Assembly: GCF_029392315.1 (NCBI RefSeq)
Contig: NZ_CP113939.1
Span: 930,001-994,000, forward strand
Source: Bifidobacterium sp. ESL0690
GTDB lineage: Bacteria > Actinomycetota > Actinomycetes > Actinomycetales > Bifidobacteriaceae
Direction of reading: 5' to 3'
Length of the DNA: 64,000 nt
Both the position numbers and the translations under genes were made by a program. Every line of letters starts with the position of its first letter. Position 1 is the first letter of the stretch. Shown in pieces: positions 53,311 through 62,595 of this stretch. The notes under the pieces were generated by a model. That model did no database searches. It worked only from the letters and a program-made list of their open reading frames with translations, and had not been told where the DNA came from.

Positions 53311-54147
53311 TCAGCGGCGGCGCAACGCTTCCACACCTTTGGCGACAATCCAGAAGAGCGTCGAAATCGTGACGATGACGAAGCTTGGGGGAGTCGGGAA
53401 CATGGCTGAAATGACCAGTCCGCCCCAAATCGAGACCAGGCAGAGGATGCTGGAAAGCACCATCGAACGCAGCGGCGTGCTCGTGAGGACGTTCGCCGTG
53501 GCGGCGGGGGTGACGACCAGAGCGAAAATAAGCAATGTGCCGACGGCCGGCACGGCGATGGTGATGACGCCGGCCATGATGGCCATGAACAGCACGTTCA
53601 TCACGCCGATCGGCACGCCCTTGGCCTGCGCCACCTGCTCGTCCAACGAGCTGAAGAGCAGCGGCCGGTAGACCACGGCCATCACGGCCAGCAACAGCAC
53701 GTCGAAAATAGCGAAACCGATCACTTGGTCGTTGGTGATGGTCAATATCGAACCGAAAAGAATCGCCTGCATCTGTTGCGAGGCGGAGCTGGACATGCGC
53801 GAGAAGAAGAGGCCCAGGCCGGTGGCGAAGGCGAGTACGGTACCGGTCGCGATTTCGCGCTGCGAGGCTTTCTTGCCAAGTGCCCCGATGGTCAGCGCAC
53901 CGCCAAGGGCGAAGATGCCGAGGCCCAGGGAAACCGGCAACCCGAGCAAAACCGCTCCTGTGGCTCCGGGAAGTCCGATATGTGCCAGCGCGTGGGCGGC
54001 GAACGTGGAGTGACGGGCGATGGTGAAATAGCCCATCACGCCGGCGGCCAGCGCGATGCAAAGACCGGCGATGAAGGCGTTGTGCATGAAGGGCACCGAA
54101 AGCGTTTCCAGCCAATCATGGTTGAAGCCGAATTGGATATGGCTCAT
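53311..54147 (-). CDS. Metal ABC transporter permease (ZnuB/MntB-like)
   Basis: Membrane subunit of a zinc/manganese-type importer, 278 residues with about eight hydrophobic helices and the ABC-3 family stretches GVMGYFTIARHSTFAAHALAHIGLPGA near the start and AVGTLLIFALVVTPAATAN near residue 210. Its ATG overlaps the stop of the ATP-binding gene by 4 bases (ATGA), so translation is coupled. Together with that ATPase and the separately transcribed lipoprotein it makes a full transporter. Zinc is favoured because of the operators, but manganese cannot be excluded. Confidence 0.92.
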   Translation of the reverse strand: MSHIQFGFNHDWLETLSVPFMHNAFIAGLCIALAAGVMGYFTIARHSTFAAHALAHIGLPGATGAVLLGLPVSLGLGIFALGGALTIGALGKKASQREIATGTVLAFATGLGLFFSRMSSSASQQMQAILFGSILTITNDQVIGFAIFDVLLLAVMAVVYRPLLFSSLDEQVAQAKGVPIGVMNVLFMAIMAGVITIAVPAVGTLLIFALVVTPAATANVLTSTPLRSMVLSSILCLVSIWGGLVISAMFPTPPSFVIVTISTLFWIVAKGVEALRRR

Positions 54148-55208
54148 AGCCCTGCCTCCTGACGCCGGTTTTCTTCATTCCCGTCGTTTCGTGCGTTGTC
54201 TTGTCGAGATTTGTCGGATTTGTCGGATTTATCGAATCGAGCAGAAACGGCCTTTTCGAAATGTCGCGGTTGTTCACCGCTGATCGGCGAATCGTGGCGA
54301 CTGCTAGCGATAGACGAGTTCTTGCCGTGATGACGGTGGAAGCCCGCCACTTCCGTCGGCTTGTGGATGTCGGGCGTGACGTCGTCCGGCTCGTCCGGGC
54401 CGGGGGTGACGAACATGTCGCCTTGAGGGGTGGTGACCACCTGCACCTTCGTACCGTAGAGGTGGGTGAGCAGGTCGGCGTCGAGCACCTCGTTCATCTT
54501 CGCGTAGTGTGGATGCCCGTCCAAAAGATAGACCGCGCCGTCGAGGATGGGCAGCAGCATGTTGAGGTCATGGGCCACCACCTGGATGGTCATGCCCATC
54601 TCGTGGTTGAGCTTGGCGAGCACGTGCACCGTCTCGCGTTGGGCCGCCAGATCGAGGTTGGCCAGCGGTTCGTCGAGCATCAGCAGTTTCGGCCCGCTCA
54701 CCAAAGCCTGCGCGATGGCGACGCGTTGGCGCAGACCTCCCGAAAGTTCGGAAAGACGGTAATGTCGCTTGTCCTCCACGCCCGTGAAAGCCATGGCCTC
54801 GCGCGCCCGGTCCCGCTGCGCACGTGTGGTGGGGTGGATGCCGAATCGAGTTCCCGTAAGCCCCAGCAGCACGGATTGTTCGGCAGTGAGGTTCGATTCG
54901 ATGTCGCTGGCGTAGTTCTGCGGTACATAGCCGATCAGATGGTTGGTCGTCCCGGCCGGCCCGCCGAGCACGGTCAGGTTTCCGCTGAACAAGGGGAGCA
55001 ATCCGAGCTCAGCTTTCATCATCGTGGTTTTGCCAGCCCCGTTCGTGCCGACGATGGCGGTGATGGAGCCTGACGGAATGGAGAAATTGCCATGCTGCCA
55101 GATGATTCGTTCGCCGCGTTTGATACCCGCGTCTTTGAAGACCAAGGCCGGTTTGTCGCCTGCGGCGATGCCTGCTGGAAGCTTTTCGGCTTTCGTTTGC
55201 ATGTTCAT
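54144..55208 (-). CDS. Metal ABC transporter ATP-binding protein
   Basis: Energises metal import. The 354-residue protein has Walker A GTNGAGKTT (54-62), Q-loop VPQNY, signature LSGGLRQRVAIAQAL, Walker B LLMLDEPLANLD and the H-loop VVAHD. The ABC core ends by about residue 260; the remaining 90 residues are a polar tail with several histidines (GFHRHHGKNSS) and no recognised domain. Two start codons lie close together (55208 and 55202). Upstream is a promoter overlapped by a perfect Fur/Zur-like palindrome, so the ATPase-permease pair is probably repressed when metal is plentiful. Confidence 0.92.
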   Translation of the reverse strand: MNMQTKAEKLPAGIAAGDKPALVFKDAGIKRGERIIWQHGNFSIPSGSITAIVGTNGAGKTTMMKAELGLLPLFSGNLTVLGGPAGTTNHLIGYVPQNYASDIESNLTAEQSVLLGLTGTRFGIHPTTRAQRDRAREAMAFTGVEDKRHYRLSELSGGLRQRVAIAQALVSGPKLLMLDEPLANLDLAAQRETVHVLAKLNHEMGMTIQVVAHDLNMLLPILDGAVYLLDGHPHYAKMNEVLDADLLTHLYGTKVQVVTTPQGDMFVTPGPDEPDDVTPDIHKPTEVAGFHRHHGKNSSIASSRHDSPISGEQPRHFEKAVSARFDKSDKSDKSRQDNARNDGNEENRRQEAGL

Positions 55209-55266
55209 AGTCGTCTTTCTTTTGCCAGAGGCGGTCGAAACACTACTGAAGGATTGATAGCTCTAT

Positions 55267-55296
55267 ACTATAATTGAAATTGAGAATCATTCTCAA
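55267..55296 (-). promoter_or_regulatory. Promoter with Fur/Zur-like operator for the ATPase-permease operon
   Basis: On the minus strand TTGAGA (55296-55291) and TATAGT (55272-55267) are 18 bases apart. The perfect 17-bp palindrome TTGAGAATCATTCTCAA (55280-55296) covers the -35 box and half of the spacer. The remaining 55209-55487 gap is otherwise featureless. Confidence 0.75.
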
Positions 55297-55487
55297 GTAG
55301 CGGCATAATTGTTCGTTGGGCGAAAGCTATATTGAGGTTGAAGAACGTTCCCGCAAGCGGTTTGGAAGAGCGGCATAGTGAAATAACAATGCGTGGCTGC
55401 AAACCTTTTAATTTGAGGTTCTCAGCCACGCATATGAGTAGTTATTGGTGTTTGCCGACTTGCTACTGAACCGCTTAGGATTCCAGA

Positions 55488-56603
55488 TTACTTGCCCGGG
55501 TCGGTCTGTCCGGCGTTGGAAGGCACCGAACCGTTGCCCGGGGTCGAGGGCGTCTGCTGATTGGAATCCGTCGAATTGCTGGATTGCCCTGACTGCCCGG
55601 ATTGCCCGGACTGTTCCGAGTTGCTGGATTCATTGCCGCTCCCGACTTTCTGGTGGTCGGCCTCGCTGGCCTTGAAATCGTCCATGGCTTTGTCGATCTT
55701 TTCCATCAACGCTGTGATCCAGCCGGTGAGCGTGGTCTGGTCCTGCGGCATCTGCTCGCTCACGTCGACGACGGGCACCTCGGTGCGTCCGGCCGTTCCG
55801 GTCAAAAGATTGGTGGTATTGCTGGCTTCCTGCGTGTTGTTGATGAGCAGATTGACGTCGCGCCCGGAAATCAGATGCTGGAATTTCTGCAGATCGCTCG
55901 GCGCCGGTTCGCCTTCGGAACTGATGGCCTGCGTGTAGCCCTTCGGCGTCTTATCGGTGAAGCCGAGGTCATCCATCAGGTAATAGGCCACCGGCTCGGT
56001 GGCACCGTATGTGGCGTCCTTATGTTTTTGTGAGAATTCCTTCATCGAATCTTCGAGCTTGGTCTCGTTCGCTTTCCACGTCTTCAGCCGTGCTTGGAAC
56101 TGCTTGGCTTTGGCGGGTCGTGCCTTGGCAAAGGCGTCCTCGAGTTCCGTGGCCGTCGCCTTGCGCGCGTCCTTGGAGAACCAGAGATGCGGGTTGTCGC
56201 CCGTGCTCGCGCCGACCGCCGTGGCCGCCGAAACGCTGGTGGTGCCTTTGGCGATGGACTTGCTGGCCCAGTTGTCGTATCCGGCGCCGTTGACCACGAC
56301 GATTTCAGCTTTCTGCAGTTTGGTCATGTCTGTGGTCTGCGGTTCGAAATCGTGTGCGTCGACGGAGACGGTGTTGACGATTGAGGTCACGTTGACGTCG
56401 CTGCCGCCGATTTCCTTGGCCAGCGAGCCCCACTGGTTGATGGAGGCGACCACGTTGATCGGTCCGCTTGCCAGTTTGGAGCTGTTATTGGTCTTGTCTG
56501 GCTGCTGAGAGTCGTTGCCGCCGCCGCAGGCCGCAAGGCCGAAAACCAGGCATAGCGAGCCCAATAGAGCCGTAGCCTTCGTCTGCCATCCGAATCGTTC
56601 CAT
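55488..56603 (-). CDS. Metal ABC transporter substrate-binding lipoprotein (ZnuA-like)
   Basis: Captures metal outside the membrane. The 371-residue precursor has a lipoprotein signal with LAAC, lipidated Cys26. Metal ligands expected for the family are His84 (DAHDFEP) and His139 (NPHLWF); the third position, usually His, is Glu203 in YGATEPVAYYL, a variant seen in some actinobacterial members. The last 60 residues are a low-complexity tail with GQS repeats and S/N/P/T, probably a wall-spanning or flexible extension. It lies behind the ATPase-permease operon on the same strand but has its own promoter with a matching operator. Confidence 0.9.
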   Translation of the reverse strand: MERFGWQTKATALLGSLCLVFGLAACGGGNDSQQPDKTNNSSKLASGPINVVASINQWGSLAKEIGGSDVNVTSIVNTVSVDAHDFEPQTTDMTKLQKAEIVVVNGAGYDNWASKSIAKGTTSVSAATAVGASTGDNPHLWFSKDARKATATELEDAFAKARPAKAKQFQARLKTWKANETKLEDSMKEFSQKHKDATYGATEPVAYYLMDDLGFTDKTPKGYTQAISSEGEPAPSDLQKFQHLISGRDVNLLINNTQEASNTTNLLTGTAGRTEVPVVDVSEQMPQDQTTLTGWITALMEKIDKAMDDFKASEADHQKVGSGNESSNSEQSGQSGQSGQSSNSTDSNQQTPSTPGNGSVPSNAGQTDPGK

Positions 56604-57006
56604 AGTGACCCCTTAATCGAATCCGTTGCTGCAAATCCACATTGGTTTTATTTAAAGTATAATGATACGGCAATATACTGAAAATGAGAATCATTGTCAA
56701 ATACAATACGGCCATTTATCTGGTATCTGGGGATTGCCGAATATGGATTACGAAAATATTTAGGAATCATGGATTGTGGCAACAAATTTTGCGGCTGTTC
56801 GCTGCGTCGCTGTGCTCTTGATTTTCCGTCTTTGGCGTTCAATCTTTCGTAAGCTTATAAACGGTTATAAGCAAACGATATGGCGCAGGCGATGGAAACG
56901 CCTACGTTTGTGGGTCCCTTCACCTTACAATCGATAACTATGGTGCCTGGCCTGCAGCACGGCCGCACGGAATGTCGAAATAACTTACTCGTATTAAGGA
57001 ATCGGT
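56604..57006. other. Intergenic region between the lipoprotein gene and folD
   Basis: A 403-base gap. It holds the lipoprotein promoter/operator (56672-56700) and a small perfect dyad GCTTATAA-ACGG-TTATAAGC (56853-56872). No riboswitch, RNA gene or coding frame with a ribosome binding site is recognisable before folD. Confidence 0.5.
56672..56700 (-). promoter_or_regulatory. Promoter with Fur/Zur-like operator for the lipoprotein gene
   Basis: On the minus strand TTGACA (56700-56695) and TATATT (56677-56672) are exactly 17 bases apart. TGAGAATCATTGTCA (56685-56699 on the plus strand) overlaps the -35 box and spacer and differs at one base from the site at 55281-55295. The arrangement mirrors the ATPase-permease promoter. 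Confidence 0.75.
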
Positions 57007-57903
57007 ATGGCGGATGAGGAACAGACTCCTCTGAAATTGGACGGGAAGGCTGCCGCGGCGGCTATCAAAGAGGATTTGCGAAAACGTGTGGAATCGCTCA
57101 AAGCACGAGGCGTCGAGCCCGGTCTCGGCACCATTCTCGTGGGCGACGACGTCGGTTCGCGCAAATACGTGGCCGGCAAGCACAAGGATTGCGCCGAAGT
57201 CGGCATCGCCTCGATTGCCGTCGAACTGCCCGAGACCGCCAGTCAGCAGGAGATCATCGACGCCGTCGAACGCCTCAATGCCGACCCGAAATGCACCGGC
57301 TATATCGTCCAGCTGCCACTGCCCAAAGGCATCGATACCAATGAAGTCATCGCCCATGTCGACCCGGCCAAGGACGCCGACGGCATGCACCCCGCCAATC
57401 TGGGTGAGCTCGTCACGCATATCGACGGCAACAACCCCGCGCCGCAACCCTGTACACCGCGTGGCATCATCGTGTTGCTGAAGCATTATGGCATCGATCT
57501 GAAAGGCAAGGACGTCTGCGTTGTCGGCCGTGGCATCACCGTCGGGCGCACCATCGGCTTGATGCTCACCGCGAAAGACGTGAACGCCACCGTGACGTTG
57601 TGCCATACCGGCACCAAAGATATCCAGAAGCATCTGCTTGAGGCCGATGTCATTGTCGCCGCCGTCGGCCGCGCCGGGTTTGTGCGTCCCGAAGACGTCA
57701 AGCCGGGGGCGGTATTGGTCGATGTCGGCGTCTCCCGTGTCTATGACGAGGAAGCCGGGCGGTACCGCGTGCGCGGCGACATCGACAAGGCCTGCCACGC
57801 CTTGGCTTCTGCGTATACGCCGAACCCGGGGGGAGTGGGCCCGATGACCCGTGCCATGCTCCTGGCGAACGTCGTGGAGATGGCCGAACGCAAAATCGGC
57901 TGA
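57007..57903 (+). CDS. folD: Methylene-tetrahydrofolate dehydrogenase/cyclohydrolase
   Basis: Bifunctional one-carbon enzyme converting 5,10-methylene-THF to 10-formyl-THF with NADP. The 298-residue protein has the catalytic Lys region [18 protein letters not shown], the family signature [19 protein letters not shown], the Rossmann segment [16 protein letters not shown] and the closing [15 protein letters not shown]. Length is typical. AAGGAAT stands just before the ATG. The next gene, rpsA, begins 139 bases on in the same direction. Confidence 0.96.
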   Translation: MADEEQTPLKLDGKAAAAAIKEDLRKRVESLKARGVEPGLGTILVGDDVGSRKYVAGKHKDCAEVGIASIAVELPETASQQEIIDAVERLNADPKCTGYIVQLPLPKGIDTNEVIAHVDPAKDADGMHPANLGELVTHIDGNNPAPQPCTPRGIIVLLKHYGIDLKGKDVCVVGRGITVGRTIGLMLTAKDVNATVTLCHTGTKDIQKHLLEADVIVAAVGRAGFVRPEDVKPGAVLVDVGVSRVYDEEAGRYRVRGDIDKACHALASAYTPNPGGVGPMTRAMLLANVVEMAERKIG

Positions 57904-58042
57904 AACGCGTGCGACACGCCCGGATTTGTCGGAGTGCTTTGACTAGGGCGACTAGTAATCTTATGACTTGCGTGGCCGCAAGGTCGCCAACATAACTTAA
58001 TAGGTAATATCCATCCAACTAATAACAAAGAAACCACTTTTA

Positions 58043-59530
58043 ATGGCAGAGAACAATAACGAAGTCACCAAGGTCGCGATCAACGATATCGGCACCGAAG
58101 AAGACTTCATCAAGGCAGTCGATTCCACCATCAAGAATTTCGATGATGGTGATCTGGTCACGGGCACGGTCGTCAAGGTCGATCACGACGAAGTGCTGCT
58201 TGACATCGGCTACAAGACCGAGGGCGTCATTCCCTCCCGCGAACTTTCCATCAAGAAAGATGTCAATCCTGACGAAGTCGTTGAAGTCGGCGACACCGTC
58301 GAAGCCCTTGTCGTTACCAAGGAAGACAAGGAAGGACGTCTTATCCTGTCCAAGAAGCGTGCCCAGTATGAGCGCGCCTGGGGCGATATCGAGAAGATCA
58401 AGAACGACGACGGCGTTGTCGAAGGCACCGTCATCGAAGCTGTCAAGGGCGGCCTGATCGTCGACATCGGCCTGCGTGGCTTCCTGCCTGCATCGCTGGT
58501 CGAAATGCGTCGCGTCCGCGATCTTTCGCCTTACATCGGCCAGAAGATCAAGGCCAAGATCCTTGAGCTCGACAAGAACCGCAACAACGTGGTGCTCTCC
58601 CGTCGTCAGTATCTTGAGGAGACCCAGTCCGAGGTCCGTGAGACCTTCCTGGCGCAGCTCAAGAAGGGCCAGATCCGTGAAGGCACCGTTTCCTCCATCG
58701 TCAACTTCGGCGCGTTCGTCGATCTCGGCGGGGTGGACGGCCTCATCCACGTTTCCGAGCTTTCCTGGAAGCACATCGATCACCCGTCCGAGGTCGTCAA
58801 GGTCGGCGACAAGGTCACCGTCGAGGTCCTGGACGTCGATATGGATCGCGAGCGTATCTCGCTGTCCCTCAAGGCCACCCAGGAAGATCCGTGGCAGCGT
58901 TTCGCACGCACCCACGTTCCCGGACAGATCGTCAAGGGCAAGGTCACCAAGATCGTGCAGTTCGGCGTGTTCGTTTCCGTCGAAGACGGCATCGAGGGCC
59001 TGGTCCACATTTCCGAGCTCGCCAACCGTCACGTCGACAACCCGGAGACCGTCGTCAAGCAGGGCGAAGAGATCTTCGTCAAGGTCATCGACGTCGATCT
59101 CGACCGTCGCCGCATCTCCCTGTCCTTGAAGCAGGCCAACGACTCCGTCGATCCCGCCAGCGAGGACTTCGATCCGGCGCTCTACGGCATGCCTGCCGAT
59201 TACGACGAGGACGGCAACTACAAGTACCCCGAAGGCTTCGACCCGCAGACCAACGAATGGATCGCCGGCTACGAGAAGCAGCGCGAGGAGTGGGAGAACC
59301 AGTATGCGACCGCCCACGATTTGTGGGAGCAGCATAAGGCCTTCGTCGCCAAGGAAATCGAAGGCGCGGAGGAATCCGCTGCCGAGGATGGCCAGGGCTC
59401 GAATGCACACGCTGAGAAGGCTTCTGAGGAATCCACCAAGTACTCTTCGGACAACGAATCCGAAGGCACGCTCGCCGGTTCCGACAAGCTCGCCGCTCTT
59501 CGTGAGGAGCTCCTCAAGGAGAAGAAGTGA
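58043..59530 (+). CDS. rpsA: 30S ribosomal protein S1
   Basis: Binds mRNA leaders and brings them to the ribosome. The 495-residue protein has four S1/OB repeats (about 35-105, 122-190, 210-278 and 296-364), recognisable by GTVVKVDHDEVLLDIGYK, GTVIEAVKGGLIVDIG, GTVSSIVNFGAFVDLGG and GKVTKIVQFGVFVSVEDG. The rest is an acidic C-terminal tail. Four repeats rather than six is usual for actinobacteria. There is no clear ribosome binding site before ATG 58043, which is common for rpsA. A terminator follows. Confidence 0.96.
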   Translation: MAENNNEVTKVAINDIGTEEDFIKAVDSTIKNFDDGDLVTGTVVKVDHDEVLLDIGYKTEGVIPSRELSIKKDVNPDEVVEVGDTVEALVVTKEDKEGRLILSKKRAQYERAWGDIEKIKNDDGVVEGTVIEAVKGGLIVDIGLRGFLPASLVEMRRVRDLSPYIGQKIKAKILELDKNRNNVVLSRRQYLEETQSEVRETFLAQLKKGQIREGTVSSIVNFGAFVDLGGVDGLIHVSELSWKHIDHPSEVVKVGDKVTVEVLDVDMDRERISLSLKATQEDPWQRFARTHVPGQIVKGKVTKIVQFGVFVSVEDGIEGLVHISELANRHVDNPETVVKQGEEIFVKVIDVDLDRRRISLSLKQANDSVDPASEDFDPALYGMPADYDEDGNYKYPEGFDPQTNEWIAGYEKQREEWENQYATAHDLWEQHKAFVAKEIEGAEESAAEDGQGSNAHAEKASEESTKYSSDNESEGTLAGSDKLAALREELLKEKK

Positions 59531-59568
59531 GATCACTTCCGGTGATTTCACGATGATTTCGTGAGATT

Positions 59569-59612
59569 GGTCGGCATAGGCTTTTGGCCTGTGCCGACCT
59601 TCTTGTTTTCTT
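59569..59612 (+). terminator. Intrinsic terminator of rpsA
   Basis: GGTCGGCATAGG (59569-59580) pairs with CCTGTGCCGACC (59588-59599), one G-T wobble, 7-base loop, followed by TTCTTGTTTTCTT. Confidence 0.85.
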
Positions 59613-59639
59613 ATCAAAGTCGACGATATCGGAGGATGG

Positions 59640-60248
59640 ATGAGAATCGGATTGACCGGAGGCATCGCGGCCGGCAAAAGCACGGTTGCCGCGCACCTGA
59701 AGGAACGTGGCGCCTACCTTATTGATTACGACCAATTGGCACGTGAAGTTGTTGAACCGGGCGGTGAAGGAATTCGCCAAATTGCTGATGGGTTCGGTCT
59801 TGAGGCCGTGCAATCCGATGGTTCGCTGAATCGCAAGTGGATGGCGGATCATGTCTTCTCGCCCGAAGCTGCGCCGGATGCCAAACAACGGCTTGACGAT
59901 ATCGAGCATCCGCTGATTTATCGTCGTGCCCAGGAATTGGAACGGCAAATCGCGAAGAAATCTTCTTCAGGCCCGATTATCGTTCATGACGTGCCATTGC
60001 TGGCTGAAGTCATCGATACCATTCCGTTCAAATTTGACCACATTCTTACTGTTGAGGCACCTGAAGAGGTTCGCATTCAACGCATGATGGAAACGCGGGG
60101 AATGAGCCGGGAACAGGCCGAAGGTAGGATACGGCATCAGTCAAGCCGCGAGCAGCGCGAGGCCATCGCCGATGTGGTGATTGACTCCACACAGCCAATC
60201 GAACAAATGTTCGAGCATCTTGATATGCTGTTCGCACAATGGCAGTGA
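59640..60248 (+). CDS. coaE: Dephospho-CoA kinase
   Basis: Last step of coenzyme A synthesis, phosphorylating the ribose 3'-OH of dephospho-CoA. The 202-residue protein begins MRIGLTGGIAAGKSTVA with the P-loop, then GAYLIDYDQLAREVVEPG and VHDVPLLAEV, and the lid R residues in RIRHQSS. Length is typical. GGAGGATG provides a good ribosome binding site. The last 50 bases of the gene contain a perfect LexA box that probably serves uvrB downstream. The CoA made here is also the phosphopantetheine donor for the synthase at 22-30 kb, though this link is only general. Confidence 0.94.
   Translation: MRIGLTGGIAAGKSTVAAHLKERGAYLIDYDQLAREVVEPGGEGIRQIADGFGLEAVQSDGSLNRKWMADHVFSPEAAPDAKQRLDDIEHPLIYRRAQELERQIAKKSSSGPIIVHDVPLLAEVIDTIPFKFDHILTVEAPEEVRIQRMMETRGMSREQAEGRIRHQSSREQREAIADVVIDSTQPIEQMFEHLDMLFAQWQ
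60199..60214. promoter_or_regulatory. SOS (LexA) box inside coaE, upstream of uvrB
   Basis: TCGAACAAATGTTCGA is a perfect 16-bp LexA palindrome, matching the umuD boxes, in the last codons of coaE and 182 bases before the uvrB start. uvrB is a classic SOS gene. Confidence 0.75.
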
Positions 60249-60396
60249 ACGAGGCAGGATTCGCATAAAGTAAGGCATTGGGAATGCGGTCATAAACCGC
60301 AAGTAAGCGGAGATTTCGGAACGAAACCGAACAAAACTTACTAGGTCTATTGCGAAGCATTGAAGACGTTGGCTGGTGAAAGGAATCGAAACAGGC

Positions 60397-62511
60397 ATGG
60401 GGTTTAATATCGAGCGTACGCATCATCCGTTCGTGGTGAAAGCGCCATACAAGCCGTCCGGCGACCAGCCCGAGGCTATCGACGAGATCGCGCGACGCAT
60501 CGAGAACGGCGAGAACGACGTGGTGTTGATGGGTGCCACCGGCACCGGCAAGACCGCGACCACCGCATGGCTCGTCGAGAAGCTACAACGCCCGACGCTT
60601 ATTTTGGAACCCAACAAGACTTTGGCCGCCCAGCTTTGCGCGGAGTTCCGCGAGCTGATGCCGGACAATGCCGTCAGCTACTTCGTTTCCTACTACGATT
60701 ACTACCAGCCTGAGGCCTACATTCCCCAGACCGATACCTACATCGAAAAAGACTCGAACGTCAACGACGACGTGGAGCGTCTGCGTCACGCCGCCACCGC
60801 GAACCTCCTGACCCGAGATGATTGTGTGGTGGTGGCCACCGTCTCCTGCATCTACGGTTTGGGTACCCCGGAGGAATACGCCGGTCGTATGCTTTTCCTG
60901 CATGAGGGGGAGGAGATCAACCGCGATGCGCTCTTGCGCAAGTTTGTCGCGATGCAGTATAAGCGTAACGACATCGCCTTCACCCGTGGCACTTTCCGTG
61001 TGCGCGGCGACACCCTCGAAATCATTCCCGTTTATGAGGAACTGGCTATCCGCATCGAGTTCTTCGGCGACGAAATCGACCGCATCTCTACGTTGCATCC
61101 GTTGACCGGCGATGTCATCGCCCACGAGCCGCAAGTCCACATTTTCCCGGCTTCGCACTATATCGCAGGCCCCGAGCGCACCGAGCATGCGCTGAAAACC
61201 ATCAAGGAAGAGTTGGTCGACCGCACCGCCGAGCTGCGCAAACAGGGCAAGGAACTCGAAGCGCAGCGCCTCGAGATGCGCACCAACTACGACCTTGAAA
61301 TGATTCAACAGGTCGGCTTCTGCTCCGGCATCGAGAACTATTCACGGCACTTCGACGAACGCGAGCCCGGCAGCCCGCCGCACACCCTGCTTGATTTCTT
61401 CCCGGACGATTTCCTCTTGGTCATCGACGAATCGCATGTCACCGTCCCGCAGATCGGCGGTATGTACGAAGGCGACGCCAGTCGTAAGCGTACGCTGGTC
61501 GAAAACGGGTTCCGTCTGCCTTCCGCGATGGACAACAGGCCGCTGAAATGGCCGGAGTTTCTTGATCGTGTCGGCCAGACCGTCTATCTTTCCGCGACCC
61601 CCGGTGACTACGAACTCGGGCTTTCCGACGGTGTGGTGGAGCAGGTCATCAGGCCCACCGGTTTGCTCGACCCGAAGGTCATCGTACGTCCGGTCAAGGG
61701 GCAGATCGACGACCTGCTCGGGGAAATCAAAGACCGCGTGGCCAAGCATGAGCGCGTGCTCGTGACGACACTGACCAAGAAAATGGCCGAAGACCTCACC
61801 GATTACCTGCTGGAACGCGATATCAAGGTCGAGTATCTCCATTCCGATGTGGATACGCTTCGCCGTGTCGAGCTGCTGCGCGAACTGCGCGAAGGCAAGA
61901 TCGACGTCATCGTCGGCATCAACCTTCTGCGTGAGGGCCTCGATTTGCCGGAAGTCTCTCTGGTGGCGATTTTGGATGCCGACAAAGAAGGCTTCCTGCG
62001 CTCGCACCGTTCACTCATCCAGACCATCGGCCGTGCCGCGCGTAATGTCTCCGGCACCGTCATCATGTACGCCGACGAGGTCACCGACGCGATGGAAACC
62101 GCCATCAGCGAGACCAACCGCCGTCGCGAAAAGCAGATCGCCTACAACAAGGAACACGGCATCGACCCGAAGCCCCTGGTCAAGAAAATCAGCGACGTCA
62201 CTGACATGCTGGCCAAGGAGGATGTGGACACCGAGACGCTTCTGGCCGGCGGCTACCGCGACGAGAAGCGTGCCGGCAGCGACAAGCGCATCGCCCTGAC
62301 CAGTCTCGACGAGAAGGATCTGCAGAAGAACCACGACGCCATCGTCAACGCCGGCCTACCCGCGCAGGACCTGGCCGACCTCATCCGCCAGATGAGCGAC
62401 CAGATGCACACCGCCGCCGAACAGCTACAGTTCGAGCTCGCCGCCCGTCTGCGCGACGAGATTCGTGACCTCAAGAAGGAACTCCGCCAGATTACCGAAG
62501 CCCAGAAATAA
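60397..62511 (+). CDS. uvrB: Excinuclease ABC subunit B
   Basis: Damage-verifying helicase-like subunit of nucleotide excision repair. From ATG 60397 it has 704 residues. Walker A GATGTGKT is at 46-53, the damage-probing beta-hairpin [21 protein letters not shown] near 93-113, DESHVT later, the helicase motif QTIGRAARN, and a C-terminal UVR domain ([17 protein letters not shown]) that binds UvrC. A GTG at 60376 is an alternative start, but the ATG gives the family's MGFNIER beginning. The LexA box at 60199 and the Mfd gene in the same window complete a repair theme. Confidence 0.95.
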   Translation: MGFNIERTHHPFVVKAPYKPSGDQPEAIDEIARRIENGENDVVLMGATGTGKTATTAWLVEKLQRPTLILEPNKTLAAQLCAEFRELMPDNAVSYFVSYYDYYQPEAYIPQTDTYIEKDSNVNDDVERLRHAATANLLTRDDCVVVATVSCIYGLGTPEEYAGRMLFLHEGEEINRDALLRKFVAMQYKRNDIAFTRGTFRVRGDTLEIIPVYEELAIRIEFFGDEIDRISTLHPLTGDVIAHEPQVHIFPASHYIAGPERTEHALKTIKEELVDRTAELRKQGKELEAQRLEMRTNYDLEMIQQVGFCSGIENYSRHFDEREPGSPPHTLLDFFPDDFLLVIDESHVTVPQIGGMYEGDASRKRTLVENGFRLPSAMDNRPLKWPEFLDRVGQTVYLSATPGDYELGLSDGVVEQVIRPTGLLDPKVIVRPVKGQIDDLLGEIKDRVAKHERVLVTTLTKKMAEDLTDYLLERDIKVEYLHSDVDTLRRVELLRELREGKIDVIVGINLLREGLDLPEVSLVAILDADKEGFLRSHRSLIQTIGRAARNVSGTVIMYADEVTDAMETAISETNRRREKQIAYNKEHGIDPKPLVKKISDVTDMLAKEDVDTETLLAGGYRDEKRAGSDKRIALTSLDEKDLQKNHDAIVNAGLPAQDLADLIRQMSDQMHTAAEQLQFELAARLRDEIRDLKKELRQITEAQK

Positions 62512-62595
62512 AAAGTTTATCCAAAATTTCCAATAGTCAGTCATAAACAATAAATAACGTCACGCTAGGTCACCGGCACCCCGTAGGGTAGAAAT

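Noticed and set aside
55560..55640. Short tandem DNA repeats, possible CRISPR-like or VNTR array
   Set aside because: They are about 9-base units coding for the GQS tail of the lipoprotein; there are no spacers. The repeats near 5620-5800 are likewise coding low-complexity sequence of the GntR regulator.
56853..56872. Riboswitch or structured leader for folD
   Set aside because: Only an 8-bp dyad with a 4-base loop is present; no known folate or purine riboswitch pattern is recognisable.
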